64,000 nucleotides of DNA from Actinomarinicola tropica (lineage in GTDB: Bacteria > Actinomycetota > Acidimicrobiia > Acidimicrobiales > SKKL01). Made by a program: the position numbers and the translations under genes. Every line of letters starts with the position of its first letter. The stretch's first letter is position 1. Shown piece after piece: positions 42,210 to 50,293 of this stretch. The DNA lies in contig NZ_CP045851.1 of the NCBI RefSeq assembly GCF_009650215.1, positions 3,251,001-3,315,000 on the forward strand, given 5' to 3'. The notes beneath the pieces are model-generated. The model did not search any database. It was not told where the DNA came from and was given only the letters and a program-made list of their open reading frames with translations.

Positions 42210-42467
42210 TCAGTCGAACTCGAAGTCCCCGGCGAAGGGGGCCTCGTGGTCCTGCTGGACGATCGCGAGGCCGGCGCGCAGGATCGTCGTCTTCCCCGCG
42301 CCGTTGGCACCGAGGATGGCGACGATCGATCCCTCGGGGACCCGGAGGCTCACGCCCCGCAGCACGAGGACGACGTCGTTGTAGACGACCTCGAGGTTGG
42401 TGACGTCGAGCGCGCTCGGGCCGGTGGCGGTGGCCGCCGCACCGGGGTCGAGCGTGGCTTCCGACAT
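42210..42467 (-). pseudogene. Truncated LivF/branched-chain ABC ATPase fragment, 85 residues
   Basis: The sequence starts like a LivF/LivG-type ATPase: a disordered tail, then ALDVTNLEVVYNDVVLVLRGVSLRVPEGSIVAILGANGAGKTTILRA with a perfect Walker A. It stops 20 residues later at AGDFEFD. Full members have about 240-300 residues, so the Q-loop, signature, Walker B and switch His are all missing. Only 97 bp remain before the next gene, so the rest is not simply frameshifted. It is therefore a remnant or an unusual short protein. It still has an ATG start, a spaced AGGAA-like site, a strong hairpin after its stop and a CRP-like site upstream. Confidence 0.6.
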
Positions 42468-42529
42468 TCCTCGACGTCCTTCCCTCGCCGGAGCGCCGGG
42501 AGGACGTCGCACGTGCCGCCCGGCCAGAA

Positions 42530-42543
42530 GTGACGGATGTCAC
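42530..42543. promoter_or_regulatory. CRP/GlxR-like site GTGA-N6-TCAC
   Basis: GTGA-CGGATG-TCAC is a symmetric pair of CRP-family half-sites at the correct spacing, 63 bp before the LivF-like start and 53 bp after the rsrA stop. The CRP-family regulator at 11947-12606 could read it. Binding is inferred. Confidence 0.4.
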
Positions 42544-42595
42544 GCTAGCGGGTGGCGCCGCGGCGTGCCGGGACGATCGGGCCCCGGCGGGCGGG

Positions 42596-42853
42596 TCAGG
42601 ACTCGGGCTCGAACCCCAGGGAGTCGGCGACCCGACGACGGAGGCTCTCGGGGACCTCCTCGTGGCACCGCCGGGCGATCACCACGCGCAGCTCCGCCTC
42701 GAAGTCGAAGTGCTCGAGGCAGGGGCTGCACTCCTCGAGGTGGTGGTGGATGACGGCGCGCCGCTCTTCGGTGAGCTCACCGTCGAGGAAGGTGTAGAGC
42801 TGTTCGAGCGAGTCGTTGCAGTCGCCGTCGGCCATCGTGTGCTCCTCGGTCAT
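42596..42853 (-). CDS. rsrA: Zinc-binding redox anti-sigma factor (RsrA-like)
   Basis: 85 residues. A cytoplasmic anti-sigma factor that holds the sigma factor at 42850-43455 until thiol oxidation. The ZAS signature is visible as [14 protein letters not shown] (HxxxCxxC), with further Cys near residue 12 (DGDCNDSL) and 63 (ARRCHEE), as expected for a zinc/disulfide switch. The small size and C-terminal ESLRRRV are typical of the mycothiol-system anti-sigma group. ATG 42853 overlaps the sigma stop (ATGA), the normal coupled arrangement. A second Met at residue 7 is possible. Confidence 0.85.
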   Translation of the reverse strand: MTEEHTMADGDCNDSLEQLYTFLDGELTEERRAVIHHHLEECSPCLEHFDFEAELRVVIARRCHEEVPESLRRRVADSLGFEPES

Positions 42854-43455
42854 CCGTCGCCGCCGGACGGTGCCGCCGCCGCGACCTCGTCGGTGAGGCC
42901 ACGCGCCACGGCGAAGTCGTACAACCGCTTCTGGAGGCCCTTTCTTCCCCGGTGGAGCCGGCTCATGACGGTGCCGATCGGGATGTCGAGGATCTCGGCG
43001 ATCTCCTTGTAGGAGAAGCCCTCCACGTCGGCGAGGATCACGGGCAGGCGGAAGTTCTCGGGCAGGTCCTCCACCGCCTGCTTCACCTCGGCCTCGGTGA
43101 ACCAGTCCATCAGCTCGTCCTCGGCGCTGCGGCCGGCGCGTGCCGCCTCGAGCCCGCCGAGACGGCGGAAGAGGTAGTGGTCCTCGACCTCGTCGAGCTC
43201 CTGCTCGTCGGGGCGACGCTGCTTGGCGCGGTAGGTGTTGATGTAGCTGTTGGTGAGGATCCGGTACAGCCAGGCCCGCAGGTTGGTGCCCTCCTCGAAC
43301 CCGCCGAAGCCGCGGTACGCCTTGAGGTACGTCTCCTGGACCAGGTCCTCGGCATCGGCCGGGTTGCGGGTCATGCGCAGGGCGGCGTTGTAGAGCGCCC
43401 CCATGTGCTCCATCGCCTGCTCCGCGAACCGGCCCTGATCTGCCACCCGCGCCAC
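42850..43455 (-). CDS. sigR: ECF sigma factor, SigR/SigH type
   Basis: 201 residues. An extracytoplasmic-function sigma factor of the group that directs the actinobacterial thiol-oxidative stress response. Region 2 shows [49 protein letters not shown] and region 4 [42 protein letters not shown], both nearly identical to SigR. The factor should recognise GGAAT-N18-19-GTT promoters, including its own; such a site is not clearly visible in the 36 bp upstream. GTG 43455 was chosen; GTG 43446 is an alternative. rsrA follows by overlap. Confidence 0.92.
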   Translation of the reverse strand: MARVADQGRFAEQAMEHMGALYNAALRMTRNPADAEDLVQETYLKAYRGFGGFEEGTNLRAWLYRILTNSYINTYRAKQRRPDEQELDEVEDHYLFRRLGGLEAARAGRSAEDELMDWFTEAEVKQAVEDLPENFRLPVILADVEGFSYKEIAEILDIPIGTVMSRLHRGRKGLQKRLYDFAVARGLTDEVAAAAPSGGDG

Positions 43456-43491
43456 CCTATCGGTCGGCGCCGAGCGCCTCGCGAGCGGCGG

Positions 43492-44997
43492 TCAGCCCGG
43501 CCCGCACAGGTCCGTCAGCGACCGCTCGGCCCGGTGGGCCGCGAGGTTCGCGGCGAACCACGGATCCTCGTTGCGCACCCGCTGCCGGGCGCACAGGGTC
43601 GCGGCGATCTGACCTCGCACCTCGGGTGGCGCCGACGCGCTGGCGTCCACCAGCGCCGGGACGGCGTCGTCGGACAGGCCGAGGAGGTAGCCGACGTCGA
43701 CGTGCCGACCGTCGGACGACCGCGCCAGGTTGTGCTCGACGACGATCCGCTCGGGGTTCGCCACGTTCAGGCCCACGAGCACGATCAGTGCGCTCGCCCC
43801 GACCGCCGCTGGCAGCCAGGTTCGTCGCCAGGGCCGCGACACGTAGACCGCAGTCAGGAGCATCACGACGCCGAGCCACCACGCCGCGACGGTGGACACG
43901 AACCGCAGGATCGTGAGGCCGAACGCGTCCTCGTAGAGCCCGAGCCGCCGCACGGCGACCCCCACGACGGCGACGGTGAGCACCGCGGCCGCCACCTGGA
44001 GCACGGCCAGCACGCGTGATCCACGCGCCGACGGCCCGGCAGCGCGGTGGATCCCGAGGATGACGGCGAGCGTCACGCCGGCGGCCCACAGCAGCTGGAA
44101 GAAGCCCGAGCGGGCGTGCTCCGCGGCGGTCAGGCCGGTCGTGCGGAGGACGTAGGAGTCGCCGCCCACCTCGGCCACCACCTGCGCGAGGACGAAGAGC
44201 GAGTAGAGGGCCACGAGGGAACCGAGGACGATGGTCCCCTCGACGACGCCGAGCTGCGGGCCGACCGGGGCGGCCGGCGCGTCGCGGTCGTCGAGCGCGA
44301 GCCAGAGGACGGCGGCCGCGGCCCAGACCCCGGCCAGGGTGAGGAGGAGGTGTCCCAACCACGCTGCAGGGTCCACGGGCAGGGAGAAGAACGAGGCGAA
44401 GACGGCGTCCGCCGACGCGAGCAGGGCACCGACCACGACGACGACCGGCAGCGCCAGGCCGACGCCGCGCGCGGCCACGCGGAGCCGACCACGCGCCGGC
44501 TCGCTCGTCAGGGGCACCGCCGCGGCGAGCCGATCGAGGACCAGGGCGGGTGCCTCGAGCCCGCCGACCACGACCCGGAGCCCGCGGTGGAGCAGCGCGC
44601 CGAGCCGCAGGTCGAGGAGGGAGCCCGATCGGGCCAGCGTCGTGCCGAGCAGGAGGAGGCCGGCGAGGGCCACGACGTCGACGGCGACGAGCCAGGGGCT
44701 CCGCCGCACGACGAGCACGAGGGCCACGAGGGCGGCGGTGGCGAGGACGGCGCGCGCCTGGCGGTTGGCGACCCGGCCACCGACGAGCACGGCGCCGACG
44801 ACGGCGACGACGCCGGCGGTCCCGGCCGCACCGTCGATCCGGGAACGGAGCACGAGGTCCGTGGCCACGCCTGCCGCGAGCAGGGCCACGAGCGTCCACC
44901 GCGCCGTGGTGCGCGAGGATCCGCCACGAGGCGGGGACGGCACGGCAGCTGCCGCGCCATCGTCGATGGAGACGGCGCCGCCGTCGGCCTGGTTCAC
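43492..44997 (-). CDS. DUF4173-type polytopic membrane protein
   Basis: 501 residues. An Ala-rich cytoplasmic N-terminus (about 30 residues) is followed by about eleven hydrophobic helices up to residue 415. An extracytoplasmic or cytoplasmic tail of about 85 residues contains VEHNLARSSDGRHVDVGYLLGLSDDAVPALV and two Cys. The helix pattern and GFFQLLWAAGVTLAVILG, with the ending NPERIVVEHNL, match DUF4173/DUF4153-like proteins. No function is known. GTG 44997 overlaps the histidine-kinase stop (GTGA), so it is the third gene of a coupled operon with the two-component system and may be its output or sensor partner (inference). Confidence 0.75.
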   Translation of the reverse strand: MNQADGGAVSIDDGAAAAVPSPPRGGSSRTTARWTLVALLAAGVATDLVLRSRIDGAAGTAGVVAVVGAVLVGGRVANRQARAVLATAALVALVLVVRRSPWLVAVDVVALAGLLLLGTTLARSGSLLDLRLGALLHRGLRVVVGGLEAPALVLDRLAAAVPLTSEPARGRLRVAARGVGLALPVVVVVGALLASADAVFASFFSLPVDPAAWLGHLLLTLAGVWAAAAVLWLALDDRDAPAAPVGPQLGVVEGTIVLGSLVALYSLFVLAQVVAEVGGDSYVLRTTGLTAAEHARSGFFQLLWAAGVTLAVILGIHRAAGPSARGSRVLAVLQVAAAVLTVAVVGVAVRRLGLYEDAFGLTILRFVSTVAAWWLGVVMLLTAVYVSRPWRRTWLPAAVGASALIVLVGLNVANPERIVVEHNLARSSDGRHVDVGYLLGLSDDAVPALVDASASAPPEVRGQIAATLCARQRVRNEDPWFAANLAAHRAERSLTDLCGPG

Positions 44998-46001
44998 GTG
45001 GGCACCTCCGTGCATGCGGGAAGGACGACCGTCATGCAGCACCCCGGGCCGGGGCGCTCCTCCACCCGGACGTCGCCGCCGTGGAGGTCGACGATCCAAC
45101 GGACGATGGCCAGCCCGAGGCCGGACCCTCCTCCGCTGCCGGAGCGGGAGCGGTCCGCCCGGTAGAACCGCTCGAACACCCGCTCGGCCTCGTCGGGCGG
45201 GATGCCCGGTCCGGCGTCGAGGACGCGCAGCTCCACGCGGTCGCCCACGGCGTCGGCCTCGACCCGCACCTGCTCCCCGGGCGGCGAGTGGCGGACGGCG
45301 TTCTCGATCAGGTTCGCCACGACCTGGTGGATACGCTCGGGATCCCCGTCGAGGGCCAGCCCCTCGGGGCACGTGACCGTCACCTCCGTGTCCGGCGAGT
45401 GCAGGCGAGCCTCGGCTGCCGCCTGGGCGAGCAGCGGGCCCAGGTCGACTCGTCGCGGGTGCATCGGTGACCCGCCGGACTCCAGGCGGGCCAGGTCGAG
45501 GAGCTGGGCGACCATCCGGCTCAGGCGCTCGGTCTGGCGCAGCATCACCTGCAGCACCTCGGGCTCCGCCGGCTCGACGCCGTCGACGATGTTCTCGAGG
45601 GTGGCTCGCAGGGCGGAGATCGGCGTGCGCAGCTCGTGGCTGACGTTGGCCACGAGGTCGCGGCGCTGCCGATCGACCTCGTCGAGCTGGGTCCGCATGG
45701 CATCGAACGAGCGGGCCAGCTCGCCCACCTCGTCGCGGGAGGTCGAGCAGATGGGCCCCGCGGGCCGACCGGCCGCGAGGTCCTCGGTGGCGGCGACCAT
45801 CTCCCGCAGGGGCGAGGTCATGCCCCGGGCGATCGGGTAGGTGACGGCGAGCGCGATCGTGGCCGAGATGAAGGGGCGGACCCAGATGGGGATGCCGGTG
45901 CGGAGCCCGATCGTGCTGACGAGCGCGCTGATCGCGACCGCGACGACGATCACGATCGAGAACTTGAGCTTGATCGACCGGATGCGGTCGAGCGGCCTCA
46001 T
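44994..46001 (-). CDS. Sensor histidine kinase
   Basis: 335 residues. Two helices (about 14-35 and 41-58) enclose almost no periplasmic loop (GIPIW), so the signal is probably sensed in or at the membrane. A HAMP domain (about 60-112, RGMTSPLREMVAATEDLAAG...DEVGELARSFD) leads to the dimerisation/phosphoacceptor helix NVSHELRTPISAL with His122. The ATPase domain has N box QVVANLIENAVRHS, G1 LDAGPGIPPDEAERVFERFYR and G2 GSGLGLAIVRWIV. It resembles the SenX3/BaeS type. ATG 46001 overlaps the response-regulator stop. Confidence 0.93.
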   Translation of the reverse strand: MRPLDRIRSIKLKFSIVIVVAVAISALVSTIGLRTGIPIWVRPFISATIALAVTYPIARGMTSPLREMVAATEDLAAGRPAGPICSTSRDEVGELARSFDAMRTQLDEVDRQRRDLVANVSHELRTPISALRATLENIVDGVEPAEPEVLQVMLRQTERLSRMVAQLLDLARLESGGSPMHPRRVDLGPLLAQAAAEARLHSPDTEVTVTCPEGLALDGDPERIHQVVANLIENAVRHSPPGEQVRVEADAVGDRVELRVLDAGPGIPPDEAERVFERFYRADRSRSGSGGGSGLGLAIVRWIVDLHGGDVRVEERPGPGCCMTVVLPACTEVPT

Positions 46002-46696
46002 GCGACGACGTCCCCGAGGGCGTAGCCGACGGCGTGGACCGTGCGCACCAGTCCATCGCCGAGCTTCCGCCGCAGCGACCGGACGTGGGAGTCCACGGTG
46101 CGGGCCCCGGTTCCGTCCCGGTACCCCCAGACCTCGGTGAGGAGGCGCTCCCGCGAGAGCACCGCGCCCTCGGCCCGCACGAGTGCCAGGAGGAGGTCGA
46201 ACTCCGTCGGCGTGAGGTGGACGGCGTCGCCGGCCCGGTGCACGCGACGTCCGGCCACGTCGAGCGCCGTGTCCACCCCGTCGACGCGGAGGCGGATCTC
46301 GCCCCCCGGCGCAGGGTCCGTCGCCATCGGCTCCCGGACCCGGCGCATGATGGCGTGCACCCGGGCGACCAGCTCCCGCGGGCTGAACGGCTTGGTCATG
46401 TAGTCGTCGGCGCCGAGCCGCAGGCCGAGGACGAGGTCCTCCTCGGCGTCCTTCGCCGTCAGCATCAGCACCGCCACGTGGCGGTCGCGCTGGATCTGGC
46501 GGCAGACCTCCCAGCCGTCGAGGCCGGGGAGCATCAGATCGAGCACGACGAGGTCGGGGGCGGTGCTGCGGCACAGCGCCACGCCCTCGGGACCGTCGGC
46601 GGCGTGGACGACATCGAAGCCCTCGCTGCGCAGGCGGGCCGTCACCGCCTGGGCGATCGCCACCTCGTCCTCGATCACCAGGATCCGTCCGCTCAT
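45998..46696 (-). CDS. OmpR-family response regulator
   Basis: 232 residues. The receiver domain (about 3-115) has the acidic pair in LVIEDEVA, phospho-acceptor Asp53 in VVLDLMLPG, a conserved Thr in LMLTAKD and Lys in MTKPFSPREL. The winged-helix effector (about 130-228) has LTPTEFDLLLALVRAEGAVLSRERLLTEVWGY and TVDSHVRSLRRKLGDG...TVHAVGYAL. It is the first gene of the response regulator-kinase-DUF4173 operon. ATG 46696 lies about 95 bp from the tRNA gene. Confidence 0.95.
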   Translation of the reverse strand: MSGRILVIEDEVAIAQAVTARLRSEGFDVVHAADGPEGVALCRSTAPDLVVLDLMLPGLDGWEVCRQIQRDRHVAVLMLTAKDAEEDLVLGLRLGADDYMTKPFSPRELVARVHAIMRRVREPMATDPAPGGEIRLRVDGVDTALDVAGRRVHRAGDAVHLTPTEFDLLLALVRAEGAVLSRERLLTEVWGYRDGTGARTVDSHVRSLRRKLGDGLVRTVHAVGYALGDVVA

Positions 46697-46790
46697 GGCG
46701 TGGACCCTACGGAACGAGCCGTGAGGGAGTCCCGCACGAGATGTGAAGATCCGGTGCAGGTCGGGCGCGCCTGCGCACCGCGCTGAGGAG

Positions 46791-46863
46791 AGCCCGAGAG
46801 GGGAATCGAACCCCTGACCTGCTCATTACGAGTGAGCTGCTCTGCCGACTGAGCTACCCGGGC
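46791..46863 (-). tRNA. tRNA-Thr (anticodon CGU)
   Basis: On the minus strand the acceptor GCCCGGG pairs with CTCGGGC (one G-T). The D arm is GCTC/GAGC, anticodon stem GCTCA/TGAGC holds loop CTCGTAA (anticodon CGT), and the T arm is AGGGG-TTCGATT-CCCCT. CCA is not encoded. It reads ACG codons and shares most of its acceptor stem with the other tRNA-Thr at 2142. Confidence 0.95.
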
Positions 46864-46933
46864 GGGACGGGTCAGGATAGCCGCGCTCCGCGGCGCGGCC
46901 ATCCGGCATCCCCCGACCGGCCAAGCTGGGGTG

Positions 46934-48562
46934 ATGCGACCGAGCCCCGCCGCCCGCCGTCCGACGCCCCGCGCCGTGGGCCGGGCGCTGGTGGTGGCGC
47001 TCGGCGCGCTGGTCGTCGTGCTCGGTGCCGCCGGCCCGGCCGGGGCCCACGCCGTCCTCGTCGGTACCGACCCCGCCCCGGGCGCGCTGCTCGACGCCGC
47101 GCCCGACGCCGTCGAGGTCACCTTCGACGAGCCCGTCACGGTCGACCCGAGCTCGATCGTCGTCATCGACGAGACCGGCGCCTCCGTCGGCGGCGAGCCC
47201 GAGCTCGACGGCGCGACGGTGCGAGCGACGGTCCCCGCCGACGCGCAGGGGTGGTTCGCGGTGTCGTGGCGGGTCGTCTCCGCCGACGGGCATCCGCTGT
47301 CGGGCGCCTGGACCTACCGGGTCGGCGCGGGGTCGGACGTCGCCCCCGACGACCTCGTCGAGCAGGCCGGCGCCGGGCGCGAGCCCGGCCAGGTCGCCCG
47401 GTGGGCGTGGATCGTCACCCAGTGGGGCTCCACCCTCTTCGCTGCCGTGCTCGCCGGCACCGTGTTCGTCCGCATCCTCGTCGGGCCCTCCGACGGCCTG
47501 CACACGCTCACGCGCGTCGTCGGCGTGGTCGGCGCCGCGCTGGCGCTGGGCGCGGCCGCGGCCAACGGCCCCCACATCGGACCGACGGTCGACGCCTTCG
47601 AGGGTCCGGCCTCGACCGAGATGCTCGTGCGCGCCGCGCTGATGGCCGTGGCGACGGGCGCCCTGCTCCTGCCGCGCCGCCCGGGACGTGCGCTCCAGCT
47701 CGTCGCCGTCGTCGCCGCCGCGGCTGCTCTGGCGGTCGCCGCGCTGTCCGGCCACGCCCGGGCCGAGGGAGGAGGCGCACTCGTCGGGGGGCTCGCCCAC
47801 CTCGTGCTCGCCGGCTGGTGGCTGGGCGCCGCGCCGGCGCTGCTGGTCGCCACGCGTGGGAGCGACGAAGCCGGGCCGCTGCTCCGACGCTTCAGCGACG
47901 CCGCGGCGTGGCTGCTCGTCGGCACGGTCGTGCTCGGACTCGGCTCGGCCGCTCTGCTCTCCGGTGGTCCTGGCGACGTGGCCGACGACTGGGGGGTCAT
48001 CCTCGTCGCCAAGCTCGCCTTCGTGCTGATGGCCGCGCTCGCGGGTGGTTGGGTGCGGTTCAACGTCCTCCCCCACATCGACCGCCTCCCCCGCCGGGAG
48101 GTCGCCGCGCCCCTGGCGTTCGAGGCCGTGGCGCTCGTCGCCGTCGTCACCGCCTCGATCGCGCTCACCCACAACGGCCCGCCCCGGGCGGTCGACGCCG
48201 AGCCGGCAGCCGTGGACGAGCAGGAGGACGAGTCGGTCGTGCTCTCGGCCGAGAGCGACGAGGCCACCCTCACCGTCATCGTCGACCCGGCCGTGGTGGG
48301 CACCAACGACCTGCACGTCTACGTCACGGACCGGGTCGGTATGCCCATGGAGGTGGAGGAGGTCGACGTCGCCCTGTCCTCCGCCGAGCTCGGCGTCGAG
48401 GAGATCCCGGTCGAGATGAGCGACCTCGGCGCCGGGCACCTGAGCACGCGGGTCGACGACCTCGGGCTGGCGGGCACCTGGGAGATCCGGGTGACCGTGC
48501 GGCCCACGGCGTTCACGCAGCTGGAGCTGGTCGAGCCCTTCGAGGTCCGTCCCGCCCCCTGA
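46934..48562 (+). CDS. CopC-CopD-YtkA-like fusion, copper homeostasis membrane protein
   Basis: 542 residues. A signal peptide ends GPAGA before His39, the N-terminal copper ligand of CopC proteins. The CopC beta-sandwich (about 39-130) contains HAVLVGTDPAPGALL and the second ligand region SADGHPLSGAWTYRVG. Then eight helices of a CopD domain (about 155-420) follow, with GHARAEGG and NVLPHIDRLPR histidines. A C-terminal extracytoplasmic YtkA-like domain (about 430-542) has TLTVIVDPAVVGTNDLHVYVTD. It should bind or import copper across the inner membrane, perhaps serving the multicopper oxidase (inference). ATG 46934 was chosen; GTG 46931 is adjacent. Confidence 0.88.
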   Translation: MRPSPAARRPTPRAVGRALVVALGALVVVLGAAGPAGAHAVLVGTDPAPGALLDAAPDAVEVTFDEPVTVDPSSIVVIDETGASVGGEPELDGATVRATVPADAQGWFAVSWRVVSADGHPLSGAWTYRVGAGSDVAPDDLVEQAGAGREPGQVARWAWIVTQWGSTLFAAVLAGTVFVRILVGPSDGLHTLTRVVGVVGAALALGAAAANGPHIGPTVDAFEGPASTEMLVRAALMAVATGALLLPRRPGRALQLVAVVAAAAALAVAALSGHARAEGGGALVGGLAHLVLAGWWLGAAPALLVATRGSDEAGPLLRRFSDAAAWLLVGTVVLGLGSAALLSGGPGDVADDWGVILVAKLAFVLMAALAGGWVRFNVLPHIDRLPRREVAAPLAFEAVALVAVVTASIALTHNGPPRAVDAEPAAVDEQEDESVVLSAESDEATLTVIVDPAVVGTNDLHVYVTDRVGMPMEVEEVDVALSSAELGVEEIPVEMSDLGAGHLSTRVDDLGLAGTWEIRVTVRPTAFTQLELVEPFEVRPAP

Positions 48563-48594
48563 CCCGGGCGGACCTCCGCCGGCGGTGGACGGCG

Positions 48595-49677
48595 TCAGGC
48601 GCGGGCGGGGGCGCCGAGGGGCGCGATCTGCAGCATCAGCGCCTGGAGCAGCAGCGCCTCGTTGGGGTTGCGGATGAGCGCCTCGGCGGCGTCGCGCAGC
48701 GCCGCGAGCGACTCGAGCGCAAGCCGTGGGTCGGCGCTCGTCGCCACCTCGTCGCGGTAGCGCTGCGACAGGGTGGAGAACCCGAACCGCAGCTCGTCGC
48801 TCCGCAGACGGCGGGCCTCGCGCCGGTGGCGAGCCTCCAGGTCCTTGCGGCCCGAGCCCCGCTCGCCGGTGACCGCCACGCGCGACGCGAGCTCCTCCAG
48901 CTCCGACTTGTGGCGCTCGTCGAGCGGGGCCTGGGCGTCGTCGATCACGGCGACCAGCTCGGCCGCCAGCTCCGCCGCCGTCGCTCCCGTCCCGTCCAGC
49001 CGATCGGGCACCGCCAGCCACGCGTCGCGGCGCACCCCCAGCCGGGGGTCGCCGACGAGCAGCCGCGCCCGGTCGATGCTGCCCAGGGCGGCGGCGGCTG
49101 CGGTGGCGGCGAGCTCGGCGTCGGTGCCCTCGGCGCGCAGCTGCGCCTCGATGTCGGCGGTGGGCACGGCGTGGAAGTGCACCTGCACGCACCGCGAGGC
49201 GATCGTCACCAGCTCCGGGGTGATCTCGTCGGCCACGACGACGATCACGACGTGGGCCGGCGGCTCCTCGATCGTCTTCAGCAGGACGGCGGCCGCGTCG
49301 CGCACCAGGTGGAAGTCGAGCAGGACGTAGACGCTGCGCGCCGCGTCGACGGGGCTCAGCGCCGCCCGCTGCACGACCCAGCGCGCCGACCCCTCCTCGG
49401 GGTGGTCGCGGTCGCCGACGGGGATCGACGCCCCCTTGCGCTCGACCACGGTGAGATCGGGGTGCTGCTCGGCCAACGCCAGGCGACGGTGCCGGTCGGC
49501 GGCGTCGGGGTCGGCCTCGGGCGCGGCCAGGACCTCGGCCGCGAAGGCACGGGCGGCGGCGCGGCGGCCGCTCCCTGGCGGTCCGACGAAGAGGTAGGCG
49601 TGCACCGGCGACGGTGCCGCCGCTCGCAGCTGGGCCACCGCCGCGTCCTGGCCGACCACGGCTGACCAGACGTCCAT
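48595..49677 (-). CDS. holB: DNA polymerase III subunit delta-prime
   Basis: 360 residues. A clamp-loader subunit of the AAA+ fold. The N-terminus has WSAVVGQDAAVAQL and a phosphate-binding-like loop FVGPPGSGRRAAARAF; the Lys of Walker A is replaced by Arg, as in non-catalytic delta-prime subunits. The region VLLDFHLVRDAAAVLLKTIEEPPAHVVIVVVA is the usual sensor 1/Walker B area, followed by the SRC motif (ASRCVQVHF). A zinc module is not seen. ATG 49677 was chosen (GTG 49680 adjacent). It follows tmk at a 10-bp gap, the standard tmk-holB order. Confidence 0.9.
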   Translation of the reverse strand: MDVWSAVVGQDAAVAQLRAAAPSPVHAYLFVGPPGSGRRAAARAFAAEVLAAPEADPDAADRHRRLALAEQHPDLTVVERKGASIPVGDRDHPEEGSARWVVQRAALSPVDAARSVYVLLDFHLVRDAAAVLLKTIEEPPAHVVIVVVADEITPELVTIASRCVQVHFHAVPTADIEAQLRAEGTDAELAATAAAAALGSIDRARLLVGDPRLGVRRDAWLAVPDRLDGTGATAAELAAELVAVIDDAQAPLDERHKSELEELASRVAVTGERGSGRKDLEARHRREARRLRSDELRFGFSTLSQRYRDEVATSADPRLALESLAALRDAAEALIRNPNEALLLQALMLQIAPLGAPARA

Positions 49678-49687
49678 CACCCGGCCA

Positions 49688-50293
49688 TCATGCCCGCCCG
49701 TCGAGCCGGGGCTCGACCGCGCCCCACACCCGCCGGGCCACCTCCTCGATGGAGCCCGACCCGTCGACGACGATCCACCGGTCCGGGTCGGCGGCGGCCA
49801 GTGCGTCGAACCCCGCGGCCACCCGTTCGTGGAACGCGTCGCCGGCCTGTTCCAGCTTGTCGCGCTCGGCGAGGCGCGCCTCGGCCACGTCGGCGTCGAC
49901 GACGAGGAGCACGTTGAGGTCCGGCCACGTCCCGTCGACGGCGAAGGCGGACAGCGAGCGCACGGCGTCGAGGTCGAGGCCGCGGCCGTAGGCCTGGTAG
50001 GCGAAGGACGAGGCGGCGAACCGGTCGCAGACGACGTGGCGCCCGCCGTCGAGCGCCGGCCGGATGACCTCGGCCACGTGCTGGGCGCGGGCGGCGGCGA
50101 AGAGCAGGGCCTCGGCCCGGTCGACGAGGTGGGGGTGGGCGGGGTCGAGCAGGAGGTCGCGCGCCACCTCGCCGAGGTGGGTGCCGCCGGGTTCGCGGGT
50201 GAGCACCGCACCGATCCGCTCGGCGAGGAGGCGCGCCTGGGTCGACTTGCCGCTCGCCTCGCCGCCCTCGAAGGCGATGAACCGGCCGGTCAC
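49688..50293 (-). CDS. tmk: Thymidylate kinase
   Basis: 201 residues. It phosphorylates dTMP to dTDP. P-loop FIAFEGGEASGKSTQARLLAERIG, the DR(Y/F) segment CDRFAASSFAYQAYGRGLDLD, and TREPGGTHLGEVARDLLLDP (the E. coli-like TREPGGT) are all present. The LID region around DADVAEARLAERDKLEQAG lacks extra basic residues, so its type is unclear. GTG 50293 overlaps the MFS stop (GTGA). The gene is co-transcribed with holB downstream and topA/MFS upstream, as expected in actinobacteria. Confidence 0.95.
   Translation of the reverse strand: MTGRFIAFEGGEASGKSTQARLLAERIGAVLTREPGGTHLGEVARDLLLDPAHPHLVDRAEALLFAAARAQHVAEVIRPALDGGRHVVCDRFAASSFAYQAYGRGLDLDAVRSLSAFAVDGTWPDLNVLLVVDADVAEARLAERDKLEQAGDAFHERVAAGFDALAAADPDRWIVVDGSGSIEEVARRVWGAVEPRLDGRA

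Noticed and set aside
48567-48580. Short hairpin GGCGGA-CC-TCCGCC between convergent copper gene and holB
   Set aside because: A six-base stem with a two-base loop is expected often at this GC content, so it is too weak to list as a terminator.
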